DNA of 64,000 nucleotides from Falsiphaeobacter marinintestinus. Its GTDB lineage: Bacteria; Pseudomonadota; Alphaproteobacteria; Rhodobacterales; Rhodobacteraceae. The position numbers and the translations under genes were made by a program. Below are positions 36,406 through 45,024 of the stretch, piece after piece. The notes under the pieces are model-generated. The model saw only the letters and a list, made by a program, of their open reading frames with translations. It ran no database searches and was not told the origin of the DNA. The DNA is taken from contig NZ_VOGO01000003.1 of assembly GCF_007923355.1 (NCBI RefSeq), positions 434,001-498,000 on the forward strand, read 5' to 3'. Numbering within the stretch: the first letter of the stretch is position 1; each line of letters begins with the position of its first letter.

Positions 36406-37412
36406 ACCTGACGCGCGGTGCCCGCGAACAGGGCATCGTGCGCCGCACCGTCATAGCGCTCGGCGATTTTTTTGAAGCCATTCCACAACACATGATACCC
36501 GATCCCGGTGCGGTCTACCGGGAAATTGCTTTCGAACATGCAGCGCTCCGGGCCGAACATATCTACCATGTGGTGGTAATAGTCGCCCTGCGCCGCAACG
36601 AATTCATCCGAGGTCGGCGGGCGTTCGGCCAGATGCCAGCCCCAGCCATTGTCGGGCATCGTCAACCCACCCAGCTTTGCAAAAACATTCGGGCATTCGG
36701 CCAAAGCCGCCATGTCCTGTTTCCATTGTTCAAAGATTTCGTCCCGCTTTCCGGCGAACCGTCCCACGCCAAGTGGTGTGCCGAAGTGGTCAAGAATGAT
36801 TGTCGTACTCGGAACGGCCTGCACCATGTCCAGAAAATCTGCGGCCTGATGGTGATAGTGCCATGTGTCATAGGTCAGCCCACGCTCACCCAAAAGCGCA
36901 AGACCCCGGCGAAAATCGGGATCAAGGTACTGCCCCGGTACGCCACGCGCCGGGATAGCCAATGTCTCAGGTTCGGGATCAAAGGCGCCGGAGTGCCTGA
37001 TGCCGCGCAGCAGCCCCTGCCCGGCCTTAAGATGCGCGTCCAGAACTGCGTTCAGATCGGGATTGCGTAAATCTGCATGGGCAATGATGCCCGACAGCCG
37101 GGCCTTTCCAGGGGGGCAGCTTTGCGCCATTTCGGCTACGGCGCGGGTTTCGCCCACCGGTGCGAAAAACGGATCGGCATCGGTGTCATAATATTCCCGA
37201 CACTCGATAAACATGGTCTGCACCACGTTGTGCCCCGATCCGGTATCGTCCCGAAGTCGGTCCATCTCATAGACCGAGGCCGCGCGGGCCCACAGATGGT
37301 GATGCGGATCGACGATCTCGCGCTCGGGGTCGATGATGTCTTCGCGCACCTGCGCCAGCCAGTCGTCACGCTGGTCCATGCCCGGCGTCCAATGTGATGA
37401 AGCATAGCTCAT
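36387..37412 (-). CDS. Amidohydrolase-family protein (COG3618, lactonase-like)
   Basis: A 341-residue TIM-barrel metal-dependent hydrolase of the COG3618/Amidohydro_2 group, whose known members open lactones (fuconolactone, rhamnonolactone, 2-pyrone-4,6-dicarboxylate). The entry motif VDPHHHLWA holds the His-x-His metal ligands. TIILDHFGTPLG and AKLGGLTMP follow. The final metal-region motif reads CMFESNFPVDRTG, with Asn where many relatives have Asp, so the metal site may be a subfamily variant. It is the last gene of a seven-gene minus-strand run and overlaps tesB by ATGA. Ring opening of a gamma-lactone would fit the block, but this is inference. Confidence 0.85.
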   Translation of the reverse strand: MSYASSHWTPGMDQRDDWLAQVREDIIDPEREIVDPHHHLWARAASVYEMDRLRDDTGSGHNVVQTMFIECREYYDTDADPFFAPVGETRAVAEMAQSCPPGKARLSGIIAHADLRNPDLNAVLDAHLKAGQGLLRGIRHSGAFDPEPETLAIPARGVPGQYLDPDFRRGLALLGERGLTYDTWHYHHQAADFLDMVQAVPSTTIILDHFGTPLGVGRFAGKRDEIFEQWKQDMAALAECPNVFAKLGGLTMPDNGWGWHLAERPPTSDEFVAAQGDYYHHMVDMFGPERCMFESNFPVDRTGIGYHVLWNGFKKIAERYDGAAHDALFAGTARQVYNLSP

Positions 37413-38275
37413 TTGCGGCGCGGCCGGATCAGCCCCTCTTGCGCGACCGAGGCGACCAGACGTCCATCCCGGCTAAAGACCTTGCCTCGGTTAAACCCAC
37501 GCCCCCCACCGGTGAACGGCGCATCCATTGCGTATAGATGCCAGTCATCCAACTGAAGCGGCGCGTGAAACCACATCGCGTGATCCAGACTGGCGGTCAT
37601 CGCAGCGCCAGTGAACCAGGTAATCCCGTGCGGTCGCAGGGACGACCCCAGAAGGTTCATGTCAGACGTATAAGCCAACAGGATGTGCTGCAATTGCGGG
37701 CTTTGTCCGGCTGCTGCATCCGTTCGCATCCACATGTAATTCACGTCGCTGGATGGTTTCGGTGCAAAAGGCTCTGGCGGGTCGATTTCGCGGATTTCAA
37801 CCGGGCGCACCCGCAGAAATTCGGCCCGAAACTTCTCGGGCACCTGATCGATATACTTGTCCCGCAGTTCAGCGCGGCTGGGGATCCCTTCTGGCCCGGG
37901 CACATCAGGCATATCATGTTGAAAATCCCAACCGTCTTCCTGAACATGGAAAGACGCCGCCAGATTGAAAATCTGTTTGCCGTGCTGGATGGCAACCACG
38001 CGCCGTGTGGTAAAGCTGCCGCCGTCGCGGGCATTGTCGACCTGATAGATCACCGGGATGGACGGATCGCCCGGGCGGATGAAATAGGCGTGCAACGAAT
38101 GGCACAAACGGTCTTCGGGAACCGTGCGATAGGCCGCTGCCAGCGATTGCGCGATGACCTGACCGCCAAAAATCCGGGTTGTCGTCTCGCCGCCTGACCC
38201 CAGACCCCGAAACAGATCGACTTCAAGCCGTTCAACATCCAGCAAAGTCAGCAATTGTTGGGCGATATCGTTCAT
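37409..38275 (-). CDS. tesB: Acyl-CoA thioesterase II (TesB family)
   Basis: A 288-residue double-hotdog thioesterase that hydrolyses acyl-CoAs to free acid and CoA. RIFGGQVIAQSLAAA near residue 32, LHAYFIRPGDPSIPVIYQVD, and DGGSFTTRRVVAIQHGKQIFNLAASF form the first hotdog. AYTSDMNLL (catalytic Asp), ASLDHAMWFH and the Gln in ASVAQEGLIR complete the Asp-Thr/Ser-Gln catalytic set in the second. It overlaps the amidohydrolase start by four bases and lies 30 bases after the acetoacetyl-CoA synthetase gene. It may relieve CoA trapping by slow intermediates. Confidence 0.92.
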   Translation of the reverse strand: MNDIAQQLLTLLDVERLEVDLFRGLGSGGETTTRIFGGQVIAQSLAAAYRTVPEDRLCHSLHAYFIRPGDPSIPVIYQVDNARDGGSFTTRRVVAIQHGKQIFNLAASFHVQEDGWDFQHDMPDVPGPEGIPSRAELRDKYIDQVPEKFRAEFLRVRPVEIREIDPPEPFAPKPSSDVNYMWMRTDAAAGQSPQLQHILLAYTSDMNLLGSSLRPHGITWFTGAAMTASLDHAMWFHAPLQLDDWHLYAMDAPFTGGGRGFNRGKVFSRDGRLVASVAQEGLIRPRRK

Positions 38276-38305
38276 CTGATGCGCAGTCCTGTTTGGGCCA
38301 TCTGG

Positions 38306-40261
38306 TCAGCCGCGTTGGGCGGCATAGGCAATGAAAGTGTCAAAGCTATCGGGGTTCGCCATCGAATCCCGGTTCACAACTTTTTCTGGGTCCCCCCCCA
38401 AAAGCAGCTTTTTCACCGGGACTTCCAGCTTTTTCCCGGACAATGTCCGCGGCACTTCTGCGATCTGAACGATCTCATTCGGAATGAAACGGGGGGACAC
38501 ACCTTCACGGATTGCCGCGTTGATCCGCTCTTTCAGCGTTTCATCCAGTGCCACGCCGTCGGCAAGCACCACGAACAGCGGCATGAAACTTTCGCGACCG
38601 AGGAATTCAAGATCAACAACCAAAGCTTCCAGCACTTCGGGCAGACCTTCGACCATCTTGTAGATCTCGGAACTGCCCATGCGCAGCCCCTTGCGGTTGA
38701 TCGTTGCATCGGACCGTCCATAGATCACGGCCCCGCCCTGGGGCGTGATTTCGATCCAGTCGCCATGGCGCCAGACCCCGGGATACGTGTCGAAATAGCT
38801 GTCATGCAGGCGCGATCCGTCCTCATCGCCCCAAAAACATAACGGCATCGACGGCAGAGGTTCAGTACAGACCAGTTCGCCCACTTCGCCAATCAGATCG
38901 TTGCCGTCATCATCATAAGCGCGAACGGCATTGCCCAACAGCCGACACTGCATTTCGCCGGCGCGCACGGGTAACATCGGGTTACCCCCGACGAAGGCCC
39001 CCGCCAAATCCGTACCGCCCGCCACCGGTGCCAGCCAGACGTCCGGCTTGACGGCGTCATAAATCCATTCATATCCATCGTCGGTCAGCGGCGATCCTGT
39101 CGTAGCCATCGCGTGCATTGTGCCCAGATCGACTGCGTCAGTGGGACGGATACCCGCCTTTATGCACACAGTGACAAAAGCCGCGCCGACCCCTAGAAAC
39201 GTCACCTTTTCATCTGCCGCGACCTGCCAAAGCGCCATCATGTCGGGATGATGGGGGGCACCATCGAACAGCACGATTGTCGCGCCCTGCCCCATCGGAG
39301 AAAACTGCGAATTCCACATGATCCAGCCGGACGACGTCAGCCAGCAATACCGGTCATCGGCCTGCATGTTCTGATGCAGCGAATGTTTGGCCCCTTCCAG
39401 CAGCACGCCGCCGTGCCCATGCACAATGGGTTTGGGGTTGCCTGTGGTTCCGGACGAATACACCACCCAAAGCGGGTGATCGAAGGGCACTGGTGTGAAT
39501 TCGGGCTCGGCGTCCAGTCCGATCAGATCGTCCCACGCGACCTGACCTGCGGGCAGGTCCCCGACGACCGGCTCCATCACACGATGCTCCACAGACGGAA
39601 GCCCGTCGAAAATCGTCTCAAGAACCGCGCGTCTGTCAATCATCTGGCCCGCATGGACATACCCATCTTGCGTGATGATGACCTTTGGAGCGATCTGTTG
39701 GAACCGGTCCAGGATCGCGACATGACCCATATCCGGCGCGCAAAGTGACCAGATCGCGCCGATGCTTGCGGTCGCCAGAAACGCAACCAACGCCGTTTCG
39801 GTGTTTGGCAAGATTGCGACGACCCGATCCCCCTGCTTCACTCCCATCTGGCGGAAATGAGCGGCCACACTGGCAACCTGCGCCGCCAATTCAGCCCAGG
39901 ACAATTCGCGCCGCCCAAAGGTTTCAGACCGCAGAATGACGGCAGTGCGATCAGGTGTCTTAAGAGACTGGCGTAGCATCGCCTGAGCGAAATTCAGCTT
40001 TGCGTCGGGAAACCATACTGCGCCCGGCATTTTGCGCTCGGCCAGGACCAGGTCGCTGTCCTGATCCAGTGGCAGTTCAAAAAACGCAACGATCGACTCC
40101 CAAAAGGCATCGGGTTCAGCGACGCTCCATTCCCACATCTTGTTGTAATCACCGAAAGACAGGCTTTGGGTCGCCTCAAGCCAGCGGACATACCGCGCCA
40201 TGCTGGATGACGCGGCATAAGTGGCCGACGGCCGCCACAAAACTGGACGCGACTCGGTCAT
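38306..40261 (-). CDS. Acetoacetyl-CoA synthetase
   Basis: A 651-residue AMP-forming ligase of the acetoacetate-CoA ligase subfamily, longer than fatty-acid ligases. An ACS-type N-terminal cap opens LWRPSATYAASSSMARYVRWLE. The ATP loop is VVYSSGTTGNPKPIVHGHGG. The group-specific VWLAPVAGGTDLAGAFVGGNP, WRHGDWIEITPQGGAVIYGRSDATINRKGLRMG (A7-A8 hinge) and PRTLSGKKLEVPVKKLL (catalytic Lys) follow. It activates acetoacetate for return to acetyl-CoA metabolism, or a similar beta-keto acid produced by the pathway. It overlaps the serine hydrolase gene by ATGA. Confidence 0.9.
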   Translation of the reverse strand: MTESRPVLWRPSATYAASSSMARYVRWLEATQSLSFGDYNKMWEWSVAEPDAFWESIVAFFELPLDQDSDLVLAERKMPGAVWFPDAKLNFAQAMLRQSLKTPDRTAVILRSETFGRRELSWAELAAQVASVAAHFRQMGVKQGDRVVAILPNTETALVAFLATASIGAIWSLCAPDMGHVAILDRFQQIAPKVIITQDGYVHAGQMIDRRAVLETIFDGLPSVEHRVMEPVVGDLPAGQVAWDDLIGLDAEPEFTPVPFDHPLWVVYSSGTTGNPKPIVHGHGGVLLEGAKHSLHQNMQADDRYCWLTSSGWIMWNSQFSPMGQGATIVLFDGAPHHPDMMALWQVAADEKVTFLGVGAAFVTVCIKAGIRPTDAVDLGTMHAMATTGSPLTDDGYEWIYDAVKPDVWLAPVAGGTDLAGAFVGGNPMLPVRAGEMQCRLLGNAVRAYDDDGNDLIGEVGELVCTEPLPSMPLCFWGDEDGSRLHDSYFDTYPGVWRHGDWIEITPQGGAVIYGRSDATINRKGLRMGSSEIYKMVEGLPEVLEALVVDLEFLGRESFMPLFVVLADGVALDETLKERINAAIREGVSPRFIPNEIVQIAEVPRTLSGKKLEVPVKKLLLGGDPEKVVNRDSMANPDSFDTFIAYAAQRG

Positions 40262-41496
40262 GTGACTGTCGCCCCATGCACCAGCGCCTTAAGTTCGGAC
40301 CGGGCCGGATAGGAACTGGAAGGCGACAACTGGGTGAAGAATACCACGCTCATGTCCATTGCCCTGTCGACCCAGAAAAAGGTCGACGCCATGCCGCCCC
40401 AGCTGAAATCACCGACGCTGCCGGGGCTTCTTGCCCGTCCGGGATCCAGTACAACAGCCCCGCCCAAACCAAAACCCATCCCCTCCATCGGTTGTTCGGC
40501 AAAGCTTTGTGGCCCCATCGAGGCGATATCGCCCGGAAGATGGTTGCGCATCATGAAGTCCAAAGTCTTTGGCGACAGCAGGCGACCGCCATGGCAATCA
40601 CCGCCACGGCACAGCATTTCCGCAAAGGCCATGTAATCATCAATGGTTCCCACCAGACCACCGCCGCCAGAGTACATCGTCGCGTTCTCGAAGGCGGATG
40701 ACCCGGCCTCATCCGTCAGGCGCAAGGTTTCGCCGCCGGTTTTGGCAGAGTTCAGGTCCATCGCGTCGCCTTCCAATGGAGTATAAAGCGATGCAAACCG
40801 GTCGCCTGTGCCTTTTGGGACCGAAAACGCCGTATCCGTCATGCCCAAGGGGGCAAAGATTTCGGTTTCAAAAAATTCGGCAAGCGTCTTTCCCGACACC
40901 ACCTCGGCCACGCGACCCAGAATGTCGATGGAGACAGAGTATTCCCAGCGAGACCCGGGGCGAAAGGCCAGTGGAAGTTCTCCAAGACGGTTGGCCATGT
41001 CTGCCAACCGCCCCTGACGGGGGCCAAAGATGATCTTTTCGCTGTCCATTGCCTGACTCAGCAGGCCGGGGTTGAACGGATAGCTCAGACCGCTGGTATG
41101 GGTCAGCAATTGATGGAGGGTCGGCGTGGCGCAAGGTTCGGTCTGATCGATCCGTTCGGCACCCGGCACCAGCGCAGTCATGTTAGAAAACGCAGGAATG
41201 AATTCAGACACAGGCGCATCAAGGTGGAAAAGCCCCTGCTCGGCCAACATCATGATTGCGACCGAGGTCACCGGCTTGGTCATCGAATAGATACGTGCAA
41301 CCGTGTCCCGCTGAAACGGCAATCCGGCAGCTATGTTGCGCTGGCCGGTGGTGTTGAAAAACACCTCTTCCCCGCCGCGCCGGATCAGAACCGAACTTCC
41401 CGGGTATTTGCGCTGCGCCACATACCGATCCTGCCAGACGGCCACCCGGTTCAGACGATCAGGATCGAAACCCTGTTTCGCACGCTCGATGTTCAT
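40258..41496 (-). CDS. Serine hydrolase of the beta-lactamase class C / family VIII esterase type
   Basis: A 412-residue penicillin-binding-protein-like hydrolase. Ser71-x-x-Lys74 (IYSMTKPVTS) is the nucleophile motif. EYSVSIDILG matches the Tyr-Ser-Val form seen in family VIII carboxylesterases such as EstB rather than the Tyr-x-Asn of true beta-lactamases, and FSWGGMASTFFWVD near the C-terminus replaces the KTG box. There is no signal peptide, so it acts in the cytoplasm; an ester or lactone substrate is more likely than a beta-lactam. ATG 41496 follows GGGAGCAGG; the upstream in-frame extension is low in conservation features. It lies between a crotonase and acetoacetyl-CoA synthetase in one operon. 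Confidence 0.87.
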   Translation of the reverse strand: MNIERAKQGFDPDRLNRVAVWQDRYVAQRKYPGSSVLIRRGGEEVFFNTTGQRNIAAGLPFQRDTVARIYSMTKPVTSVAIMMLAEQGLFHLDAPVSEFIPAFSNMTALVPGAERIDQTEPCATPTLHQLLTHTSGLSYPFNPGLLSQAMDSEKIIFGPRQGRLADMANRLGELPLAFRPGSRWEYSVSIDILGRVAEVVSGKTLAEFFETEIFAPLGMTDTAFSVPKGTGDRFASLYTPLEGDAMDLNSAKTGGETLRLTDEAGSSAFENATMYSGGGGLVGTIDDYMAFAEMLCRGGDCHGGRLLSPKTLDFMMRNHLPGDIASMGPQSFAEQPMEGMGFGLGGAVVLDPGRARSPGSVGDFSWGGMASTFFWVDRAMDMSVVFFTQLSPSSSYPARSELKALVHGATVT

Positions 41497-41515
41497 TTGC
41501 CTGCTCCCTCTGCCG

Positions 41516-42313
41516 TCAGGACGGCGTATCATTCCCGGCCAATTTGCGCCCGCGCGCCGTGACCCGCTCCCGGCCTTCGGCCACGTCCTTGGTCGAAACG
41601 GTTGCGATATGGTCATCGAACACAGCCGCCTCGCGCGTCATCGACGCAGACAGCGACAGTTCGGCGCTGATACCAATCAGATCGCGAATCTTGGTCATTG
41701 TCGAGCGATCGGTTTCGCAAATCTGGCGCGCAAGATGTCTGGCCCGATCCATCAATTGGTCGGCGGGCACGATTTCGTTCGCAAGGCCCCAATCATAGGC
41801 CTTGGCCGCATCGACAAATTCGCCCGTCAGACTCATCTGGCGGGCCCGGTTGATACCGATCAACCTGGGCAACACTTGCGTCATCCCCCAGGACGGCGTG
41901 ATACCAACCCGCGCATGCGTATCGGCGAAAACAGCCGTGTCAGAGGCGATGATGAAATCGGCCAGCAGCGCCAGTTCAAGTCCGCCAGTTATTGCAAATC
42001 CGTTCACCGCCGAGATCACCGGATGTGGGCAGGCGTGCACCGCATCATACAGGCTGGCTCCGCCATGCCAGTCAAAATTCTGAATAGCATCAGGAGATTG
42101 CGAGATCTCCTTAAGGTCCACGCCACAACTGAACGCTCGCCCGGCCCCTGTCAGAATGATGGCCCGGACGGTATCATCGGCCGACAACTGTTGAAACGCA
42201 TTCTTCAAAGCATCGACCAGCGCGGCCGACATTGCATTCAGGGCCTCGGGTCGATTTAGAGTGATCTCAGCCACCGCGCCATCGCGGTGCACAAGAATGG
42301 CGGTATCCGTCAT
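41516..42313 (-). CDS. Enoyl-CoA hydratase/isomerase-family (crotonase) protein A
   Basis: A 265-residue crotonase-fold protein. The oxyanion-hole segments are GAGRAFSCGVDL and NGFAITGGLELALLADF. Relative to the two catalytic glutamates of rat enoyl-CoA hydratase (Glu144 and Glu164), the first is kept as E113 (GGLEL) but the second is His133 (FADTHARVGI). It may be a hydratase variant, isomerase, or act on a hydroxylated substrate. ATG 42313 gives the usual N-terminus (MTDTAILV); the frame extends upstream without support. It follows the second crotonase gene by 11 bases in a minus-strand operon headed by the HxlR regulator. Confidence 0.88.
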   Translation of the reverse strand: MTDTAILVHRDGAVAEITLNRPEALNAMSAALVDALKNAFQQLSADDTVRAIILTGAGRAFSCGVDLKEISQSPDAIQNFDWHGGASLYDAVHACPHPVISAVNGFAITGGLELALLADFIIASDTAVFADTHARVGITPSWGMTQVLPRLIGINRARQMSLTGEFVDAAKAYDWGLANEIVPADQLMDRARHLARQICETDRSTMTKIRDLIGISAELSLSASMTREAAVFDDHIATVSTKDVAEGRERVTARGRKLAGNDTPS

Positions 42314-42324
42314 CAGAGTTCCCT

Positions 42325-43080
42325 TCAGCCAAGCATGCGCTGCATCGCAGCTTTGGTTTGCGCGTTGAACCAACCACTTTCCGACCCGATGGCACCTTGC
42401 TTCATCGCCGCTTCGATCCGCGCAATCGTTGGACCCCGCAGATTATGTTTGATCGACGCATAAGCCAGCGACGGCAACTGCCCAAGGATGCGCGCCTCAG
42501 CAACCGCGCGGGTCAGAACATCTTCACCTTTGGGAACCAGAACATCCACAATCCCACGGGCATGGGCCTGTTCAGCGTTGATTGGCTGTCCGGTCAACAA
42601 AAGCTGGCGGGCCGTGTTCTGGTCCAACGTTGCCATGGCAATTTCCATCGGCCCCACAGGCAGATCTGCCCCGACGCGAACTTCGGCAAGCCCGAAAGCC
42701 GCGCGTGGGCCCGCCACCCGCAGGTCGGCGCCCAGAACAAAGAATAACCCGCCCGCAATAGCCGCGCCTGCCACGGCGGTCACAACTGGCTTCGGACAGG
42801 CGAATAACTTCAGGAAATCCCGGTTCAGCGCTTCGACGATTGCCTTTTGGGCGGCCAGATCAAAACCCTGCGCCTCTTTCAGATCAAGACCCGCGGACAA
42901 CACCTTGAAATCGCTTGAAATCAGAATGGAACCAACAGAATCATCCGCCGTCAATTCATCAATCATGGTGCCGAACTCAGCCAGAAATCCCGGGCTCAAC
43001 GCATTGACCGGAGCCCGGTTCAAAACGATCCCTGCAACTCCATCACCGTGATCTTTGCGGATCAAAAACTCTTCGCCCAT
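42325..43080 (-). CDS. Enoyl-CoA hydratase/isomerase-family (crotonase) protein B
   Basis: A 251-residue crotonase-fold protein adjacent to and probably paralogous with protein A. The first catalytic position is Phe113 (AGGLFFVLGADL) while the second is kept as Glu133 (GLAEVRVG), the reverse of protein A. Loss of the first Glu with retention of the second resembles delta3,delta2-enoyl-CoA isomerases, so isomerisation of a double bond is more likely than hydration. It starts 2 bases after the HxlR regulator gene stop, so it is in the same transcript. The pair may form mixed trimers, which would be testable. Confidence 0.87.
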   Translation of the reverse strand: MGEEFLIRKDHGDGVAGIVLNRAPVNALSPGFLAEFGTMIDELTADDSVGSILISSDFKVLSAGLDLKEAQGFDLAAQKAIVEALNRDFLKLFACPKPVVTAVAGAAIAGGLFFVLGADLRVAGPRAAFGLAEVRVGADLPVGPMEIAMATLDQNTARQLLLTGQPINAEQAHARGIVDVLVPKGEDVLTRAVAEARILGQLPSLAYASIKHNLRGPTIARIEAAMKQGAIGSESGWFNAQTKAAMQRMLG

Positions 43081-43082
43081 GT

Positions 43083-43553
43083 TTACGTCCTTAGTCGGTT
43101 TCGTTCAAACTGCAGGTCAGGGCCGATGTCGGCTGCAACGTCGCGGGCGCCGATTGGCTCGCCACAATCCGGGCAACACAACTGCGGCTCCATTTCAGCA
43201 CCGCACCCTTTGTGGGTCAGGCGGACCGAATAAGGCCGTCCCAACCATTTGTCGCCCCACGCCCTAAGCGCCATAATCATGGGCCACAAATCACGGCCCT
43301 TTTCGGTCAAAACATACTCAAACCTCTGCGGATGATCGCAATAAAGACGTTTGCGCAAGATTTCGTCCTGACACATTTGCTTCAGGCGCTGGCTGAGCAG
43401 GTGCGGGGACGCGCCCGTCTGACGTTGGAAATCTTCGAACCGACGGGTGCCCAGGAAGCTTTCGCGCAGGATCATCAACGTCCACGGATCCCCCACACGC
43501 TCGACCGCGCGAGACAGCGAACAACTGGATTTGGCAAGATCCGCGCGGCTCAC
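43083..43553 (-). CDS. HxlR-family transcriptional regulator with C-terminal zinc-ribbon-like tail
   Basis: A 156-residue winged-helix regulator. SLSRAVERVGDPWTLMILRE and RRFEDFQRQTGASPHLLSQRLKQM are the HxlR DNA-binding helices. The C-terminal 45 residues hold CGAEMEPQLCCPDCGEPI, four cysteines that may bind zinc. The GTG at 43553 is preferred because GGGAG stands 5 bases before it; a TTG at 43568 is possible. It is the first gene of the crotonase/hydrolase operon and divergent from a GST gene, so it probably controls its own operon, and perhaps the GST gene, through the shared intergenic region. Confidence 0.88.
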   Translation of the reverse strand: MSRADLAKSSCSLSRAVERVGDPWTLMILRESFLGTRRFEDFQRQTGASPHLLSQRLKQMCQDEILRKRLYCDHPQRFEYVLTEKGRDLWPMIMALRAWGDKWLGRPYSVRLTHKGCGAEMEPQLCCPDCGEPIGARDVAADIGPDLQFERNRLRT

Positions 43554-43562
43554 GTTGACTCC

Positions 43563-43577
43563 CTTCAAAATCTGAAG
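43563..43577. promoter_or_regulatory. Candidate HxlR operator (inverted repeat)
   Basis: CTTCA-AAATC-TGAAG is a perfect 5-5-5 inverted repeat in the 84-base divergent region between the HxlR and GST genes, placed where it could control both. It is a sequence pattern only. Confidence 0.3.
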
Positions 43578-43637
43578 CTACTGTAGATCAACCAAGGAAG
43601 AAATGTCAATTTTCCCGGTGAAATCAAGGGGGTTATC

Positions 43638-44249
43638 GTGAAACTTTATTACGCTCGAAACAGCCGCGCGGTGCGGGTTGCATGGTTGTTGGAAGAACTC
43701 AATCTCGACTATGAGGTCGAAAAGTTCTCTCTTGGCGACCGTGAGATGCGTGCGCCCGACTACCTGGCCAAAGTGCATCCGATGGGCCGGGTTCCGGCGT
43801 TGCAGGACGGGGACGTGATGATGTTCGAATCCGGTGCCATCGTGCAATACGTTCTGGCCCGCCATGGTCAGGGTCGTCTGCAACCGACCGTCGATGCGCC
43901 TGAATTCCCGACCTATCTACAATGGTTGCATTATTGTGAAGGCATGATCATGCCGCCGATCAATACCATCGTCGTCGAAACGATCCTGCTTCCGCCCGAC
44001 CGTCGTAACGAAGTGAACGAAAAGCGCGCCCGAAAGCTGCTGGGCCAGATGCTGAGCGCCGTGGATACCCATATGGAGGGGCGCGACTTTCTGGCAGGTG
44101 ATTTCAGCGCTGCGGATATCATGACAGGACATTCGGTTGTTATATCGCGCGAAATGCTGAAGATCGATTTCTCGGCGCTGCCCAATCTTGAGGCCTATGC
44201 CAACCGGCTTCTGGCGCGCCCGGCCCTGCAAAAAGCGATGACGCTTTAA
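43638..44249 (+). CDS. Glutathione S-transferase family protein
   Basis: A 203-residue cytosolic GST. The thioredoxin-like N-terminal domain (1-75) has YYARNSRAVRVAWLLEEL and the cis-Pro/glutathione segment GRVPALQDGDVMMFESGAIVQYVL. The C-terminal all-helical domain contains FSAADIMTGHSV, the N-capping motif. The GTG start follows AAGGGGG. GSTs detoxify electrophiles or catalyse isomerisations and thiol additions. It is divergent from the HxlR-led operon, so a role in handling reactive enoyl or epoxide intermediates is possible but unproven. Confidence 0.9.
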   Translation: MKLYYARNSRAVRVAWLLEELNLDYEVEKFSLGDREMRAPDYLAKVHPMGRVPALQDGDVMMFESGAIVQYVLARHGQGRLQPTVDAPEFPTYLQWLHYCEGMIMPPINTIVVETILLPPDRRNEVNEKRARKLLGQMLSAVDTHMEGRDFLAGDFSAADIMTGHSVVISREMLKIDFSALPNLEAYANRLLARPALQKAMTL

Positions 44250-44276
44250 TCACCGATCAAGTTCCAAAAAAATGAA

Positions 44277-44307
44277 GGGCACCGAGCATACACCCGGTGC
44301 CCCTTTT
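44277..44307. terminator. Bidirectional terminator between GST and livF
   Basis: GGGCACCG (44277-44284) pairs with CGGTGCCC (44295-44302), followed by CTTTT on the + strand. A-rich sequence (44265-44276) on the left gives a T-run for the minus strand, so both the GST gene and the liv operon can end here. Confidence 0.85.
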
Positions 44308-44322
44308 CAAGACTTCAAGCAA

Positions 44323-45024
44323 TCACACTTCAAGCCATTCCTTGCGGACATCTTCACGGGCCCGCAATTCGTCAGGCGTGCCTTCGAACACAACGTGGCC
44401 GTGGCCCATCACATAAACCTTGTGGGCGATATCCATGGCGATCGACAGTTTCTGTTCAACCAACAAGGTCGCAATGCCGCGATTTGCGATCTCTTTCAAA
44501 AGTTCGGCCACACGTTGCACCATCTGAGGTGACAACCCTTCGGTCGGTTCGTCGATCATGACCAGATCCGGGTCACCGATCAACGTCCGGCACATGGTCA
44601 GCATCTGCTGTTCGCCACCCGACAGTACGGATGCCTCGACATCAGCCCGGTTGCGCAGATTCTCGAACATGTTGAACATGTCTTCCATCGACCAGCGGCC
44701 CTGTCCGTCCTTCTGACCGGGTTTCAATCCCAGGATCAGGTTCTGACGGGTTGTGAGACCGGGAAAAATGTCGCGGTTCTCAGGCACATACCCAACCCCA
44801 AGGTTCGCGATCTCAAAGGCCTTTCGGCCCGCGATTTCCTTGCCCTTGAACATGACCGAACCTTGCGGTTCAACCTCGCCCATAATGGCTTTGCAGGTGG
44901 TCGAACGCCCGACCCCATTGCGGCCCAGCAGGGCGACAATTTCACCTTCGGCGATCGAGATATTCACGCCCTGAAGGATATGGGATTTGCCGTAGTATGC
45001 GTGCAGATCGGTAACATCCAGCAT
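44323..45024 (-). CDS. livF: Branched-chain-type ABC transporter ATP-binding protein LivF
   Basis: A 233-residue ABC ATPase of the LivF group. Signature LSGGEQQMLTMCRTL, Walker B DLVMIDEPTEGLSP and the LivF-type C-terminus are normal. Walker A reads GRNGVGRSTT, with Arg40 in place of the usual Lys, an unusual substitution at an ATP-contacting position. With LivG it powers the importer formed by LivH and LivM. It is the last gene of the minus-strand livKHMGF cluster; its ATG overlaps the livG stop by one base. Substrate of the system: branched-chain amino acids by name, but such importers in catabolic clusters often carry acids or amides. Confidence 0.92.
   Translation of the reverse strand: MLDVTDLHAYYGKSHILQGVNISIAEGEIVALLGRNGVGRSTTCKAIMGEVEPQGSVMFKGKEIAGRKAFEIANLGVGYVPENRDIFPGLTTRQNLILGLKPGQKDGQGRWSMEDMFNMFENLRNRADVEASVLSGGEQQMLTMCRTLIGDPDLVMIDEPTEGLSPQMVQRVAELLKEIANRGIATLLVEQKLSIAMDIAHKVYVMGHGHVVFEGTPDELRAREDVRKEWLEV

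Noticed and set aside
40258-41496. Antibiotic-resistance beta-lactamase
   Set aside because: No signal peptide, a Tyr-Ser-Val motif instead of Tyr-x-Asn, and an operon of acyl-CoA genes point to an esterase-type hydrolase.
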